Positions 1 through 8,703 of a stretch of DNA of 64,000 bases are shown one piece after another (the first letter of the stretch is position 1; each line of letters opens with the position of its first letter). A program made the position numbers and the translations under genes. Under the pieces are notes generated by a model. That model saw only the letters and a list, made by a program, of their open reading frames with translations, did not search any database and was not told where the DNA came from. This stretch comes from Corynebacterium amycolatum SK46 (GTDB lineage: Bacteria; Actinomycetota; Actinomycetes; Mycobacteriales; Mycobacteriaceae). The DNA lies in NCBI RefSeq assembly GCF_000173655.1, contig NZ_ABZU01000007.1:62001-126000 (forward strand), read 5' to 3'.

Positions 1-340
1 AGACACCGAGAAGATTTACCCCGTCGCCGAACAAAAGAACACCGACATCTTTTCCTTTGCCCGCCAAGTAGCGGACCAAGTCGGCGGAACGACTGTCGTG
101 CGCACACCGGGCAATGTGGCCACCGCATCTTCCGATTTTCCCCGCGCAGCCATTGAACGCGCCGACCACGCAATGATGGAGACTCCGCGAGACTATCCGG
201 CAGGTCTCGATGCCTATTTGCACGAGCTCACTAACTACGTCGTTCCGTGGACTCTTTACAGCCTCATCGCTGGCGTCGTTATCGTCGCACTATTCGTCGG
301 ACTGACGTTCTACTGGCTACGCACACGCCCAACCGTCTAA
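1..340 (+). CDS. Rv1476-like membrane protein, C-terminal part
   Basis: This is the end of a gene that begins before the window; the open frame runs in from base 2. The visible part is about 112 residues: a soluble stretch, then one strong hydrophobic segment of about 25 residues close to the C-terminus, ending in a short basic tail (WLRTRPTV). The shape (extracytoplasmic or soluble body with a C-terminal membrane anchor) and its place just ahead of a RipA-like gene match M. tuberculosis Rv1476, a membrane protein of unknown function. The assignment rests mainly on this gene order, and no function can be given. Confidence 0.7.
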   Translation, partial: DTEKIYPVAEQKNTDIFSFARQVADQVGGTTVVRTPGNVATASSDFPRAAIERADHAMMETPRDYPAGLDAYLHELTNYVVPWTLYSLIAGVVIVALFVGLTFYWLRTRPTV

Positions 341-345
341 GGGCT

Positions 346-357
346 CGCTTTACGACG
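346..357 (-). repeat. Recurring 12-base word CGTCGTNAAGCG
   Basis: Exact copy (N = A), read on the reverse strand, 6 bases after the stop codon of the first gene. It is one of about 16 exact or near copies in the window, described under findings. Confidence 0.6.
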
Positions 358-525
358 GGCACTGAAGCTAGCGGCCCCACTGGACACATTCACCATCCTC
401 GGTTTTCCATCCCCAGGAAAGAGACAGAGTAAATGCCCCAAAAACTGGTAGCAGTGAGGAAATCAGCCACTATCCAAATTGGATAACGCTGTTGCATTCG
501 CCGTAACCGTGCCAACGATTTTTAC

Positions 526-556
526 AAAGGTCAAGCATGAACGCTTGACCTTTTCT
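526..556 (+). terminator. Rho-independent terminator
   Basis: A perfect 11-bp stem (AAAGGTCAAGC / GCTTGACCTTT) with a 6-base loop is followed by a short T run. It ends transcription from the membrane-protein gene about 190 bases after its stop, and separates it from the RipA-like gene. Confidence 0.8.
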
Positions 557-616
557 TATGTCCGATACCCTAGGTAGGGGCCTGCGATATTCCGGCACGC
601 CGACAAGCCATCGAAT

Positions 617-632
617 AGTGACATAATTCACA
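617..632. promoter_or_regulatory. Candidate GlxR (CRP-family) binding site
   Basis: AGTGACATAATTCACA matches the known corynebacterial GlxR consensus TGTGANNTANNTCACA at every fixed position except the first. It lies about 340 bases upstream of the RipA-like start, inside the long leader. Control of peptidoglycan hydrolases and resuscitation factors by CRP-family proteins is known in the group; regulation here is inferred. Confidence 0.5.
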
Positions 633-970
633 TAGAAAACTAGGGCTCACCATAACCGCAGGCCACGGCGTATAACGAAACGATTACAAAGTGGGGGACA
701 GTTGGTAATTTTGTTACTTATGTTTTTTTAGAGCTTTTTGACCCGTAAAGTGCTTCGTGATGCCAATAGTGGACTCAAGGGTCCAGTATTGACCAAAGAA
801 AACTCGCGGGAGCGCCGCTGTTGCTTTTGGTTCTGGTTTCGGTTCGACGTTTTTCGTAGTTCCACTCAAGACCGGGAGACAACAACGGGAAGATATCCAA
901 CGATGGGGAAGTCGCTGGTGTCGATTCTGAGGCGTGAACGCACCCATAGGAGAAATGTAGGAGTAACGCG

Positions 971-2635
971 GTGCCGAGTAATCGCAAAGTCCGTGCATCA
1001 TATTGGACTCGTCCAATTGCCGGTATTATCACGGCGGGTCTTCTGGCGACGAACACTCAGGTCGCAGCTGCACAACCACTAAATCCGAGCGACGCCCAGA
1101 TCCGTCAAGCGCGCGAGGCGGCCTCTAACGCCGAGTCGTACTTGCAGTCCCTGGTCGCCGAGGTAACTTCGAGCGAGCGCCGGGTATCTGACCTCGAGCT
1201 ACGCATGGGCACTCTGCGCGAGGACGTCAACAAGGCCATGGTGGACCTTGAAAACGCTCGGGATGCTGCGAACCGTGCGCGCGAGGCGGTCAACGAGGCA
1301 CGTACCCAACTCGACCGTTCCCGCGCCGAACTCGCTAGCGCTCAGAAGCAGTTCGATGAGCTAGCACGCACCATCATGCGTCAGGGCCGTTCCAGTGGTT
1401 CGATTCTCGAGGGTGCGCGAGATGCTTCCGAGGCCATTAACCGCCTGTCCGCTTTGCGTCGCGAAGCTGACCGTCAAGAGCAGACCGTTGACTCGCTGGA
1501 TAAGAATCGAACTGAGGCTGCTAACCAGGAGTCCACACTTCGCAAGAAGAGTGACGAGGCTCAGCAGGCGGAGGCCACCGCAAACCAGCGAAACACCGAT
1601 GCTCAGAACGCGTACTCCGAGGCAAACGAGGAGCTTCAAAAGGAGCAAGCTGATTACCAGCAGGCTCAGGTCGACCGCGATGCTGCAAAGGCATCTTTGG
1701 ACGCAGCCCGAAACGCGGTCAACGAGCTGAACTCTCAGCGCCAGAATTATGAGAACGAGCAGGCCCGCAAAGAAGCGGAAGACGCCGCTGCCAAGAAGGC
1801 CGCTGAGGAAGCTGCAGCTAAGACTCGCGCCGAGGCGCAGTCGAACCAGACTGATGAGGATTCCTCTTCCGAGTCCACAGATGAAAGCTCTAGCACCACC
1901 GACTCGACTGGCTCCACCGGCTCCACTGGTTCTAACAGCTCCACAGGTTCCAATAGCTCGACCGGCTCGACTGGTTCCGCGGGTACCACCGACTCGACTG
2001 GCTCCACCGGCTCCACTGGTTCTAACAGCTCCACCGGCTCTTCTGGTTCCACTGGCTCCACCAGTTCCTCTGAGACGACCGAATCTTCGGACTCCTCTGA
2101 GTCCACCGAGACCTCGGAATCGTCGAGCACCGGCAGCTCGTCGTCAAGCGGTACCCCAGCACAGACTGTGGCGCCGACGAATCCAGAGACCGGTCAGAGC
2201 ACCTCAGGTTCTTCCAGCCAGAAGGTTGAGACTGTCATCGCACGTGCGATGGGGCAGCTCGGTGTCCCTTACGCATGGGGCGGCGGCAACGCCAACGGCC
2301 CGACCAAGGGCATCCGTGACGGCGGAGTAGCTGACTCCCACGGCGACTACAACAAGATTGGTTTCGACTGCTCGGGACTGACTCTGTACGCCTACGCCGC
2401 TGTCGGCATTGACCTGCCTCACTACACCGGCTACCAGTACCAGCGCGGAAAGCACTACCCGGCATCTCAGATGAAGCGTGGTGACCTGCTGTTCTGGGGC
2501 CCGAATGGTCATGGCCACGTCGCTATCTACCTGGGCGATGGCAAGATGATTGAGGCACCACAGTCTGGTTCTGTGGTTAAGATCTCGCCAGTCCGTTATA
2601 ACGGAATGACACCGAACGTTGTCCGCCTCGTCTAG
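971..2635 (+). CDS. ripA: RipA-like secreted NlpC/P60 peptidoglycan endopeptidase
   Basis: The enzyme cuts peptide bonds in peptidoglycan and in this group separates daughter cells. It is 554 residues. The GTG start at 971 has GTAGGAG just upstream and gives a signal peptide ending near AAA-QP. Residues about 35-290 are a charged, heptad-rich coiled coil. Residues about 295-400 are a Ser/Thr/Gly-rich linker built partly from a 90-bp repeat. The NlpC/P60 domain fills the last 125 residues. The catalytic triad is visible as Cys467 (FDCSGL), His516 (GHVAIYLG) and Glu528 (MIEAP), with the same spacing as Cys383, His432 and Glu444 of M. tuberculosis RipA. It lies directly before the moxR group, as in mycobacteria. 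The linker is longer and more repetitive than in mycobacterial RipA. Confidence 0.9.
   Translation: MPSNRKVRASYWTRPIAGIITAGLLATNTQVAAAQPLNPSDAQIRQAREAASNAESYLQSLVAEVTSSERRVSDLELRMGTLREDVNKAMVDLENARDAANRAREAVNEARTQLDRSRAELASAQKQFDELARTIMRQGRSSGSILEGARDASEAINRLSALRREADRQEQTVDSLDKNRTEAANQESTLRKKSDEAQQAEATANQRNTDAQNAYSEANEELQKEQADYQQAQVDRDAAKASLDAARNAVNELNSQRQNYENEQARKEAEDAAAKKAAEEAAAKTRAEAQSNQTDEDSSSESTDESSSTTDSTGSTGSTGSNSSTGSNSSTGSTGSAGTTDSTGSTGSTGSNSSTGSSGSTGSTSSSETTESSDSSESTETSESSSTGSSSSSGTPAQTVAPTNPETGQSTSGSSSQKVETVIARAMGQLGVPYAWGGGNANGPTKGIRDGGVADSHGDYNKIGFDCSGLTLYAYAAVGIDLPHYTGYQYQRGKHYPASQMKRGDLLFWGPNGHGHVAIYLGDGKMIEAPQSGSVVKISPVRYNGMTPNVVRLV
1895..2034 (+). repeat. 90-bp-period direct repeat in the linker of the RipA-like gene
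   Basis: Two identical 50-base copies (1895-1944 and 1985-2034) are separated by 40 bases of related Ser/Thr/Gly codons. They encode TTDSTGSTGSTGSNSS-type sequence. A period of 90 keeps the frame, so copy number can change without breaking the protein. Confidence 0.8.
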
Positions 2636-2689
2636 TTTCTAACGACGTGTTCTACAGGTCGGGCGACCGACCTAAAGAAGGGTTTCTCT

Positions 2690-3694
2690 GTGACCTACCC
2701 AACGCCCACTGACCACACGGACCTCGAGCGCGCATACGCGGAGCTGGGGAAGGTTGTGGTTGGCCAGGAGCACCTGATTAAGCAGCTCTTTATCGCGATG
2801 CTCGCAGGAGGACATGTCCTGCTCGAAGGTGTTCCGGGTGTTGCGAAAACTCTGGCAGTGTCTACCTTTGCCACAGTGATGGGTGGGTCCTACTCCCGCA
2901 TCCAGTTCACTCCGGATTTGGTGCCATCAGATATTGTCGGCACCCGGATTTTCCGCCAGGACACCTCGGAGTTCATTGTCGAGCCCGGCCCGGTCATGTC
3001 AAATATCGTGCTCGCTGATGAAATCAACCGCGCACCGGCGAAGGTGCAGTCGGCACTGCTGGAAGTCATGGCAGAGCACCAGGTGTCCATCGCAGGAGAG
3101 TCCACGCCAGTACCCGAGCCGTTTCTGGTCCTGGCCACGCAAAACCCAATTGAAAACCAGGGTGTCTACCCACTGCCAGAGGCCCAGCGGGACCGATTCC
3201 TATTCAAAGTCCTCGTGGGTTACCCCACTCCGGCGGAAGAGCGGGAGATTGTCTACCGCATGGGAGCCACCCCTCCAGCCGCGCAGCAGATTCTCACCCC
3301 AGAGAGTGTTCGGGAACTGCAGCGCGCTACCCGCGAAGTCTTTGTCCACCACACACTGATTGACTACATCGTGGCCGTTATCGAACTCACCCGTAATCCG
3401 ATGCGGGCGGAGTTGAAGGATGTCGACCGCTGGCTTTCCTATGGCGCATCGCCGCGTGCAACTCTTGGTGCTGTCGCGGCTGCCCGCGCTCACGCGCTGT
3501 TTTCCGGTCGCGACTATGTCGTGCCGGACGATGTGGTCTCCGTGCTTCCCGACGTGCTGCGTCACCGCCTGGTCCTGTCCTATGAGGGATTGGCCGATGG
3601 CGTTACTCCCGAACGGATTATTGACATCGTGTTGTCTCACGTGCGTCTTCCCCAGGGCGCGGGCACTGGCTCCGATGAGGGCACTGCCTCCTAA
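2690..3694 (+). CDS. moxR: MoxR-family AAA+ ATPase
   Basis: MoxR proteins are AAA+ chaperone-like ATPases that work with VWA-domain partners, often in cell-envelope assembly. The protein is 334 residues. The Walker A motif is GVPGVAKT (47-54) and Walker B is VLADE with Asp110-Glu111; the sensor region reads ATQNPIE. The GTG start at 2690 follows the ribosome site AAGAAGGG. An 18-base hyphenated palindrome (2656-2673, AGGTCG/CGACCT) lies just before that site. The stop overlaps the next start (TAATG), so it is translationally coupled to the DUF58 gene. It corresponds to M. tuberculosis moxR1 (Rv1479). Substrate unknown. Confidence 0.9.
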   Translation: MTYPTPTDHTDLERAYAELGKVVVGQEHLIKQLFIAMLAGGHVLLEGVPGVAKTLAVSTFATVMGGSYSRIQFTPDLVPSDIVGTRIFRQDTSEFIVEPGPVMSNIVLADEINRAPAKVQSALLEVMAEHQVSIAGESTPVPEPFLVLATQNPIENQGVYPLPEAQRDRFLFKVLVGYPTPAEEREIVYRMGATPPAAQQILTPESVRELQRATREVFVHHTLIDYIVAVIELTRNPMRAELKDVDRWLSYGASPRATLGAVAAARAHALFSGRDYVVPDDVVSVLPDVLRHRLVLSYEGLADGVTPERIIDIVLSHVRLPQGAGTGSDEGTAS

Positions 3695-4542
3695 TGTCAG
3701 CTCGTGAAGACGATCTTGCACGCGTCCTGGCGTACTTAGAGCTAACTGTTACACGTAAGCTTAACGGACTTTTGCGCGGCAGCTTTCTCTCCACCGCTAC
3801 TGGAGAAGGCTCTGAGCCGGTTGGCTCCCGCGAATATGTCATCGGCGATGATGTTCGCCAGATGAACTGGGCAGTGACAGCCCGTACTGGAGTGCCACAC
3901 GTTCGCACCTCCGAGGCCGAGCGCGAGCTGGAGTGTTGGATCGTCGCCGAACCCGCCGCACGTCTGTCCACGGGATTGGCCGATACCACCAAACGACATC
4001 TGCTCACCGCCGCTGCCGGCGCTGTAACGATGCTTAACGACGCCCCGGGGTCCCGAACTGGATTAATCGCCGGTGGCACTCCAGTGCCCGCGGGCCAGGG
4101 CCGTGCCCACAGCTTGATGCTGCTCAAGCAGTTGGCTGACGCGACTGCTGAGCATAACCTCGCAGCGGATATTGACACAGTAATGACTCAGGCTCCGCGC
4201 GTTGGGCTGTTGGTTGTCATCTCGGATTTCCTTGGATCACTCGATTGGGCGCGCCCGCTGCGCGTTGCCTCGGCCTCGACAGAGATTATGGCGATCCGCC
4301 TGGTCGATCCAGCCGATGAAGCCCTGCCCGGCGAAGGCCCGGTGGTTATGGCGGATTCAGCAACTGGTGAGACCATTGAACTCAACATCAACGACAAAAC
4401 CCGCGCCGAGTATGCAGCTCAGGCTAGTGCCCACCACGAGCGTGTAATCAATGAACTGCGCAAATGCCGTGCTCGCGTTATTACCTTGCGTACGGATTCC
4501 GATTGGATACTGGATTTTGCTCGACAAATTGGCCAACATTAG
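3694..4542 (+). CDS. DUF58 protein, MoxR partner
   Basis: A 282-residue protein of the DUF58 family, which in bacteria is nearly always encoded between a MoxR ATPase and a VWA membrane protein. The family hallmark region is visible near residues 45-65 (REYVIGDDVRQMNW, then the basic VPHVRTSEAERE). The C-terminal half has the alternating strand-helix pattern of a VWA-like fold without a clear metal site. The start is the ATG sharing a base with the moxR stop. It corresponds to Rv1480. Its role is inferred from family context: an adaptor in a MoxR chaperone system acting near the membrane. Confidence 0.85.
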   Translation: MSAREDDLARVLAYLELTVTRKLNGLLRGSFLSTATGEGSEPVGSREYVIGDDVRQMNWAVTARTGVPHVRTSEAERELECWIVAEPAARLSTGLADTTKRHLLTAAAGAVTMLNDAPGSRTGLIAGGTPVPAGQGRAHSLMLLKQLADATAEHNLAADIDTVMTQAPRVGLLVVISDFLGSLDWARPLRVASASTEIMAIRLVDPADEALPGEGPVVMADSATGETIELNINDKTRAEYAAQASAHHERVINELRKCRARVITLRTDSDWILDFARQIGQH

Positions 4543-4654
4543 CGGCTGAGTAACCGCTTGTTAGTGCTATTTTTAGGCCACCGACTAACCGGCTATAACC
4601 ACTGGTTTATACGCGACTGTTTAGGCGACTGGATGTGAGGAAACTGATACCGCG

Positions 4655-5647
4655 ATGACGTTCCTAAACTCAACTTTTGCGCACCCAGGTTGGCTACTCG
4701 CACTCGTTCTGCCTCTCGTGGCAGCCGCGGCCTATTGGATCAGCACTAAGCAGCGAAAGCAACGTGCCATTGCCTTTGGCAACTTCACCATCGTTGGGTC
4801 ACTGGGGAATAAGTCGTCGGCACGCCTGCGCCATGTCGTGGCTATCAGTGCGCTGTTGTCTCTAGTTCTGGTCATCATTTCATTGGCTGGTCCGATATCG
4901 GAGACCAAAGTCGCCCGCAACCGAGCGACGGTCATGCTGGTGGTCGACGTTTCACTGTCCATGTCGGCCACCGATGTTGCGCCCGACCGCATCACTGCCG
5001 CTAAAGAAGCCGGTCAAGAATTCGTGGAGAACCTTCCCGACGACCTCAATATCGGCCTGGTGACGTTCTCTGGCCGCGCTCGCACTGCTGTTAGCCCGAC
5101 TACCAACCATGACACCGTGAATCGAGCGCTTCAGGCTGCTGAGTTAGATCAGGCTACTGCTACCGGTGATGCCATCGCAGCCGCGCTCGATGCCATCAAT
5201 CAGTTCAGCGACTCAGTTCAAGGCGGGGGAGAAGGTGCCCCACCAGCGACAATTGTGCTGCTTTCCGACGGCAAACAGACCGTTCCACAAGAACTCGACG
5301 ATCCCCGCGGCGCGTATACAGCCGCCGCCGAAGCCGCCAAGGCCGGGGTGCCAGTCAACACGATTTCGTTCGGTACCGCGCAAGGCGCAATCACGGTTCA
5401 GGGCGAATTAATTCCAGTGCCTAACGACGACGATTCGCTGCGAGAAATCGCCCGTCGAACAAAAGGTGAGTTCTTCAGCGCTGGGTCCTTAGAGCAGCTC
5501 CGCGATGCCTATGGCTCACTGGAAGATGACATCGGTTACGAACTCAAGCGGGCCGAGAATCCGAGGCCCTATCTGATTGCGGCCTTCGCGATGCTGCTAG
5601 TGACTGTGGGCTCACTGCTTGTGACCAATCGTCGAATTCCGCAGTAG
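4655..5647 (+). CDS. VWA-domain membrane protein (BatA/Rv1481 type)
   Basis: A 330-residue membrane protein with hydrophobic segments at about 12-30, 62-80 and near the C-terminus (about 303-322). Between them lies a von Willebrand A domain. The metal site is complete: DVSLS (Asp98, Ser100, Ser102) and later LLSDGKQT. It is the third member of the MoxR-DUF58-VWA set and corresponds to Rv1481. The 112-base gap upstream holds a near-palindromic A/T-rich stretch (TATAACCACTGGTTTATA), so it may also have its own promoter. It probably presents substrates at the membrane for the MoxR ATPase; the substrate is unknown. Confidence 0.85.
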   Translation: MTFLNSTFAHPGWLLALVLPLVAAAAYWISTKQRKQRAIAFGNFTIVGSLGNKSSARLRHVVAISALLSLVLVIISLAGPISETKVARNRATVMLVVDVSLSMSATDVAPDRITAAKEAGQEFVENLPDDLNIGLVTFSGRARTAVSPTTNHDTVNRALQAAELDQATATGDAIAAALDAINQFSDSVQGGGEGAPPATIVLLSDGKQTVPQELDDPRGAYTAAAEAAKAGVPVNTISFGTAQGAITVQGELIPVPNDDDSLREIARRTKGEFFSAGSLEQLRDAYGSLEDDIGYELKRAENPRPYLIAAFAMLLVTVGSLLVTNRRIPQ

Positions 5648-5663
5648 GGCGGGGTTAGGGTGC

Positions 5664-5675
5664 CGTCGTAAAGCG
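5664..5675 (+). repeat. Recurring 12-base word CGTCGTNAAGCG
   Basis: Exact copy (N = A), 17 bases after the stop of the VWA gene. See findings for the full list. Confidence 0.6.
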
Positions 5676-5751
5676 ATGGGCATGGAACCCAATGGGTAGG
5701 AGACGCCGGGGCATTGAGCAGTCGTCTTATGGTGTCCTCAGACTGCGCTAC

Positions 5752-5757
5752 TAACAT
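5752..5757 (+). promoter_or_regulatory. -10 box placing a leaderless hemH start
   Basis: TAACAT ends 8 bases before the ATG at 5766, so transcription would begin at about the start codon. No ribosome site precedes either possible start, which supports a leaderless mRNA. Confidence 0.4.
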
Positions 5758-5765
5758 GATTGGCT

Positions 5766-6824
5766 ATGTCTTCTGATAATTTTGACGCTATTTTGCTGTT
5801 GTCTTTCGGCGGTCCCGAAAAGATGGCCGATGTGCGTCCCTTCCTGGAGAATGTCACCCGCGGCCGCGGAATTCCGCCGGAGAGGTTGGACGAAGTCGGT
5901 GCTCACTATGCGCACTTCGGCGGTAAGTCCCCGCTCAACGATTTAAACCGTGAAATTGTCTCCAACCTTAAGGCTGAGCTGACTCGCCGTGGCTATGACT
6001 TGCCTGTTTATTTCGGCAATCGCAATTGGCATCCGATGGCTGAAGACACCGCGGCAAAGATGGCTGAAGACGGCGTTAAGCGAGCGCTCGTATTCGCCAC
6101 TAGCGCCTGGGGAGGCTATTCCGGCTGCCGCCAGTATCACGAAGACATTGCTCGGATGCGCGAATCTCTGGGCGACCGTGCTTTTGACATGGAGAAGATT
6201 CGGAGCTTCTACGATCATCCACTCTTTATTGAAGCCTATGCAGACGCAGTGCGTGAGGCGTTTGCCAAGCTGCCGGATGACCGCCGTGACGAGGCCCGGC
6301 TTATTTTCACCGCTCACTCTATTCCGGTATCGGCGGACAAGGCTTCCGGACCGGTAGAGCTCGGCGGAAATCTTTACTCTCGCCAGGTCAACGAAGCAGC
6401 ACGACTCGTCGCCGATGCAGTCGGCATCACCGACTTTGACGTCGTCTGGCAGTCCCGCTCTGGCCCGGAGCACGTGCCGTGGTTGGAGCCTGACATCGTC
6501 GACCACGTTGAAGCGAAGGTCGCCCAAGGCCTCCGATCCGCAGTAGTGTGCCCGATTGGCTTCATCTCGGACCACGTTGAGGTCGCCTGGGATTTGGATG
6601 CTGAGCTTCAGGATGAAATGGCTCATCACGACATCGTCATTGAGCGTGTCGGAACGCCTGGTCCGACGGCCACTTTCACTGACATGCTCGTGGAGCTCAT
6701 CGAAGAGCGCATCGCAGATGCCGAACCCCGCCGCCTGGGAAGTGAACCGCTACTCGGCTCGGCCTGCAACGGCGCCTCCTGCTCCGCAGCCTGTTGCACC
6801 CCGGCAAAGCGCCGCCCGCACTGA
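5766..6824 (+). CDS. hemH: Ferrochelatase (coproporphyrin III type)
   Basis: This enzyme inserts Fe2+ into the porphyrin. In Actinobacteria the family acts on coproporphyrin III (also called CpfC), the step before decarboxylation to haem. The protein is 352 residues from the ATG at 5766; an in-frame TTG two codons earlier is less likely. Family landmarks include LLLSFGGP at the N-terminus, TAHSIP with the metal-binding His, and the later EVAWDLD. Cysteines in SGCRQY and in the C-terminal run [12 protein letters not shown] resemble the [2Fe-2S] ligands known from M. tuberculosis ferrochelatase. It sits at the same place as Rv1485. Confidence 0.93.
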   Translation: MSSDNFDAILLLSFGGPEKMADVRPFLENVTRGRGIPPERLDEVGAHYAHFGGKSPLNDLNREIVSNLKAELTRRGYDLPVYFGNRNWHPMAEDTAAKMAEDGVKRALVFATSAWGGYSGCRQYHEDIARMRESLGDRAFDMEKIRSFYDHPLFIEAYADAVREAFAKLPDDRRDEARLIFTAHSIPVSADKASGPVELGGNLYSRQVNEAARLVADAVGITDFDVVWQSRSGPEHVPWLEPDIVDHVEAKVAQGLRSAVVCPIGFISDHVEVAWDLDAELQDEMAHHDIVIERVGTPGPTATFTDMLVELIEERIADAEPRRLGSEPLLGSACNGASCSAACCTPAKRRPH

Positions 6825-6865
6825 TTCCTTTGGTTTCAATCCGGGCCTCGGGGCAGGGCAAACCT

Positions 6866-7735
6866 CTAGCGGGTCCACTCCTGAATCGCGTATTCCACCG
6901 CGCTCATCCGCGCCTGCCGGATCTTTCGCCACAGCGGGATGAGCTGCGTATCAAAAGCGGCGCTGCCGTGCCCCGACTCGCTGCCCTGTGCCACCGCCAG
7001 AATCGACGACACCCGATCAGCTCTGGCGAGCACTCCCAGTGCACGCCGCGGCACATCATCTGGCACAAAAGCCATGTCCAGGTGATCATCGAGCATGCCG
7101 ACCATCAGCCGGGGGTCCGCCTTCGGGACACCACTGCTTGACGACGTCAGCGGTGAACGCGGCATCGCCGCAATAGTGGCAGCCGCAACCCGCGCCGCAT
7201 CTGCGAGCTGCAAATCTGCCTCGCCAGGGGAGAGATACGCCGGCTCGGGAATGTGGCCTTCCAGTGTGTACCAATGCCACTGCGGCAGACCGGGCACCGG
7301 CGATGTCACTGGTATGAGCACATGGTTCCAACCCGGCTCCGCATCCGCAATCGCAATGGCTGAGCCTGCTGCGCGTGCAGCCTCAGCGGCGTCGGTTCCC
7401 GCAGGCAGTGCAGGTGCATCACCGGGCCCGGAGAGAATAAGGCGGACGAGGGGACGGTGGTCACTGTGCCAATCTCCCGCTTCAGTAACTGCTCGAAGAA
7501 GGCGGAGCATGTCGCTTCGATCGAGGTCAGCGTCGCAATCGATGACATTCGGAACCGTGGCGTCGGCAAGCACGAACGTTCCCGGAACTGACGTGGGCCC
7601 TCCGAGCGAGTCGAGCGCGTCGAGGAGATGATCGTAGTTTTCCAAACCCGACAACCATGCGCCCAGCCAAAGGGCGATGTGCTGAGTTGGACTCCAGACC
7701 TGGTCGAGAACACTGCGCTGCATAGTGCAGCTCAT
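6866..7735 (-). CDS. Conserved protein of Rv1486c type, function unknown
   Basis: A 289-residue soluble protein facing hemH and divergent from the DUF3097 gene. The open frame extends upstream to 7870, but that would overlap the neighbouring gene. The ATG at 7735 (MSCTMQRSV) or 7723 is the likely start. No catalytic motif is recognised. The sequence is rich in Ala, Asp and Pro, with WHWYTLEGHIPEPAYLSPGE as its most distinctive stretch. A four-serine run at about residues 197-200 is encoded by a near copy of the word CGTCGTNAAGC (7135-7146). Gene order (hemH, this gene reversed, NfeD, SPFH) matches M. tuberculosis Rv1485-Rv1488. Confidence 0.75.
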   Translation of the reverse strand: MSCTMQRSVLDQVWSPTQHIALWLGAWLSGLENYDHLLDALDSLGGPTSVPGTFVLADATVPNVIDCDADLDRSDMLRLLRAVTEAGDWHSDHRPLVRLILSGPGDAPALPAGTDAAEAARAAGSAIAIADAEPGWNHVLIPVTSPVPGLPQWHWYTLEGHIPEPAYLSPGEADLQLADAARVAAATIAAMPRSPLTSSSSGVPKADPRLMVGMLDDHLDMAFVPDDVPRRALGVLARADRVSSILAVAQGSESGHGSAAFDTQLIPLWRKIRQARMSAVEYAIQEWTR

Positions 7736-7774
7736 CCTAGTGCAGTGTGTCGTTGGTCCCGTAACCGATGCTGT

Positions 7775-7780
7775 TAATCT
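7775..7780 (+). promoter_or_regulatory. -10 box for a leaderless DUF3097 gene
   Basis: TAATCT ends 8 bases before the ATG at 7789. The same hexamer stands 7 bases before the arc start at 38846. Confidence 0.45.
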
Positions 7781-7788
7781 CAGTACCC

Positions 7789-8643
7789 ATGAGCTTTCAA
7801 GACCCGTACCGCAATCAGGACGTGTTCGCTGGCGCACGTGGCCACCGCCGTCGTATCCCACAGCCGGCACGCGAGGTGACAGCAGAAAATGGTGTTGTCG
7901 TCGAGGCGTCCTATGACGGATTCGTCGGTGCGATTATCGGGTTGGAGAAAACTTTCGACGGCTGGTGCGTCCGGCTGGAGGACCGCCACGGCAAGTCGCG
8001 GCTGTTTCCCATGCACGAGCGCGGTTTTCTCATCGACGGCAAACCTGTGACTCTGGTGCGGCCGAAGGCACAACCAAAAAAGCCCTCACAGGATCTGTCG
8101 GCATCGGGCTCGCGCAAGGTTCACAACGTCAAGGCCAAGGTTGCTCTACCCAGCCGTATCTGGGTTGAGGGTATTCATGACGCTGCAATTGTCGAGAAGG
8201 TATGGGGCCACGATCTGCGTGTTGAGGGCGTAGTCGTCGAGTATCTGGAGGGCTTGGACAATCTCCCGGAACGCTTGGCCGAATTTGGTCCGGGTCCGAA
8301 GCGCCGCGTCGGAGTCTTGGCAGACCACTTGGTGGAAGGCAGTAAAGAGAGCCGCATGACTCAGCAGCTCGGCCCGCACGTGATGGTCACAGGCCACCCG
8401 TTTATCGATGTCTGGCAAGCGGTCAAGCCCTCGTCGGTAGGCATCGAAGCATGGCCGGAAGTTCCTTACGGGGAGGACTGGAAGACAGGAATCTGCCGTC
8501 GCTTGGGCTGGGGAGACGACCCCAAGCAGGGCTGGCGACGCGTCTACGCAGGTGTACACACCTACCGTGATCTGGAGTCGGATTTGATTGGTGCAGTCGA
8601 GCGCTTGGTCGACTTTGTAACTGAGCCACATATGCAGTACTGA
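7789..8643 (+). CDS. DUF3097 family protein
   Basis: A 284-residue protein of the actinobacterial DUF3097 family, function unknown. Recognisable family blocks are IWVEGIHDAAIVEKVWGHDL, the following VEGVVVEYLEGLDNL, GVLADHLVEGSKES and GHPFIDVWQAVKP. The alternation of Glu and Asp in conserved strand ends (VEGIHD, LADHL) resembles a Toprim-like fold, which would suggest nucleic-acid chemistry; this is inference. The ATG at 7789 fits a leaderless start, and the longer frame from 7768 runs into the promoter. Confidence 0.8.
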   Translation: MSFQDPYRNQDVFAGARGHRRRIPQPAREVTAENGVVVEASYDGFVGAIIGLEKTFDGWCVRLEDRHGKSRLFPMHERGFLIDGKPVTLVRPKAQPKKPSQDLSASGSRKVHNVKAKVALPSRIWVEGIHDAAIVEKVWGHDLRVEGVVVEYLEGLDNLPERLAEFGPGPKRRVGVLADHLVEGSKESRMTQQLGPHVMVTGHPFIDVWQAVKPSSVGIEAWPEVPYGEDWKTGICRRLGWGDDPKQGWRRVYAGVHTYRDLESDLIGAVERLVDFVTEPHMQY

Positions 8644-8691
8644 CCCCTGAATATTGTCTCCACTCGCCCCACATTTGTTCTGCAAAGTAGG

Positions 8692-8697
8692 TAGGGT
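8692..8697 (+). promoter_or_regulatory. -10 box for a leaderless nfeD-like gene
   Basis: TAGGGT ends 6 bases before the GTG at 8704, close to the spacing expected of leaderless corynebacterial genes. Confidence 0.4.
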
Positions 8698-8703
8698 GAG
8701 GGC

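Larger units (their letters stand above)
341..970. other. Long intergenic region ahead of the RipA-like gene
   Basis: This 630-base gap holds no convincing gene. It contains a copy of the recurring word CGTCGTNAAGCG just after the upstream stop (346-357, reverse strand), a strong terminator hairpin (526-554), a near-perfect GlxR-type site (617-632), and the partly symmetrical GTAATTTTGTTAC at 705-717. Together these suggest a long, regulated leader for the cell-wall hydrolase gene. Short open frames on both strands between 714 and 1082 show no ribosome site or recognisable product, and I treat them as noise. Confidence 0.6.

Noticed and set aside
560..970. A c-di-AMP (ydaO-type) riboswitch ahead of the RipA-like gene
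   Set aside because: Such elements are known before wall-hydrolase genes in Actinobacteria, but I could not find the conserved core in this leader.
714..1082. Three overlapping frames of 93-114 codons before the RipA-like gene
   Set aside because: No ribosome sites, mixed strands, and one runs into the signal peptide region of the real gene.
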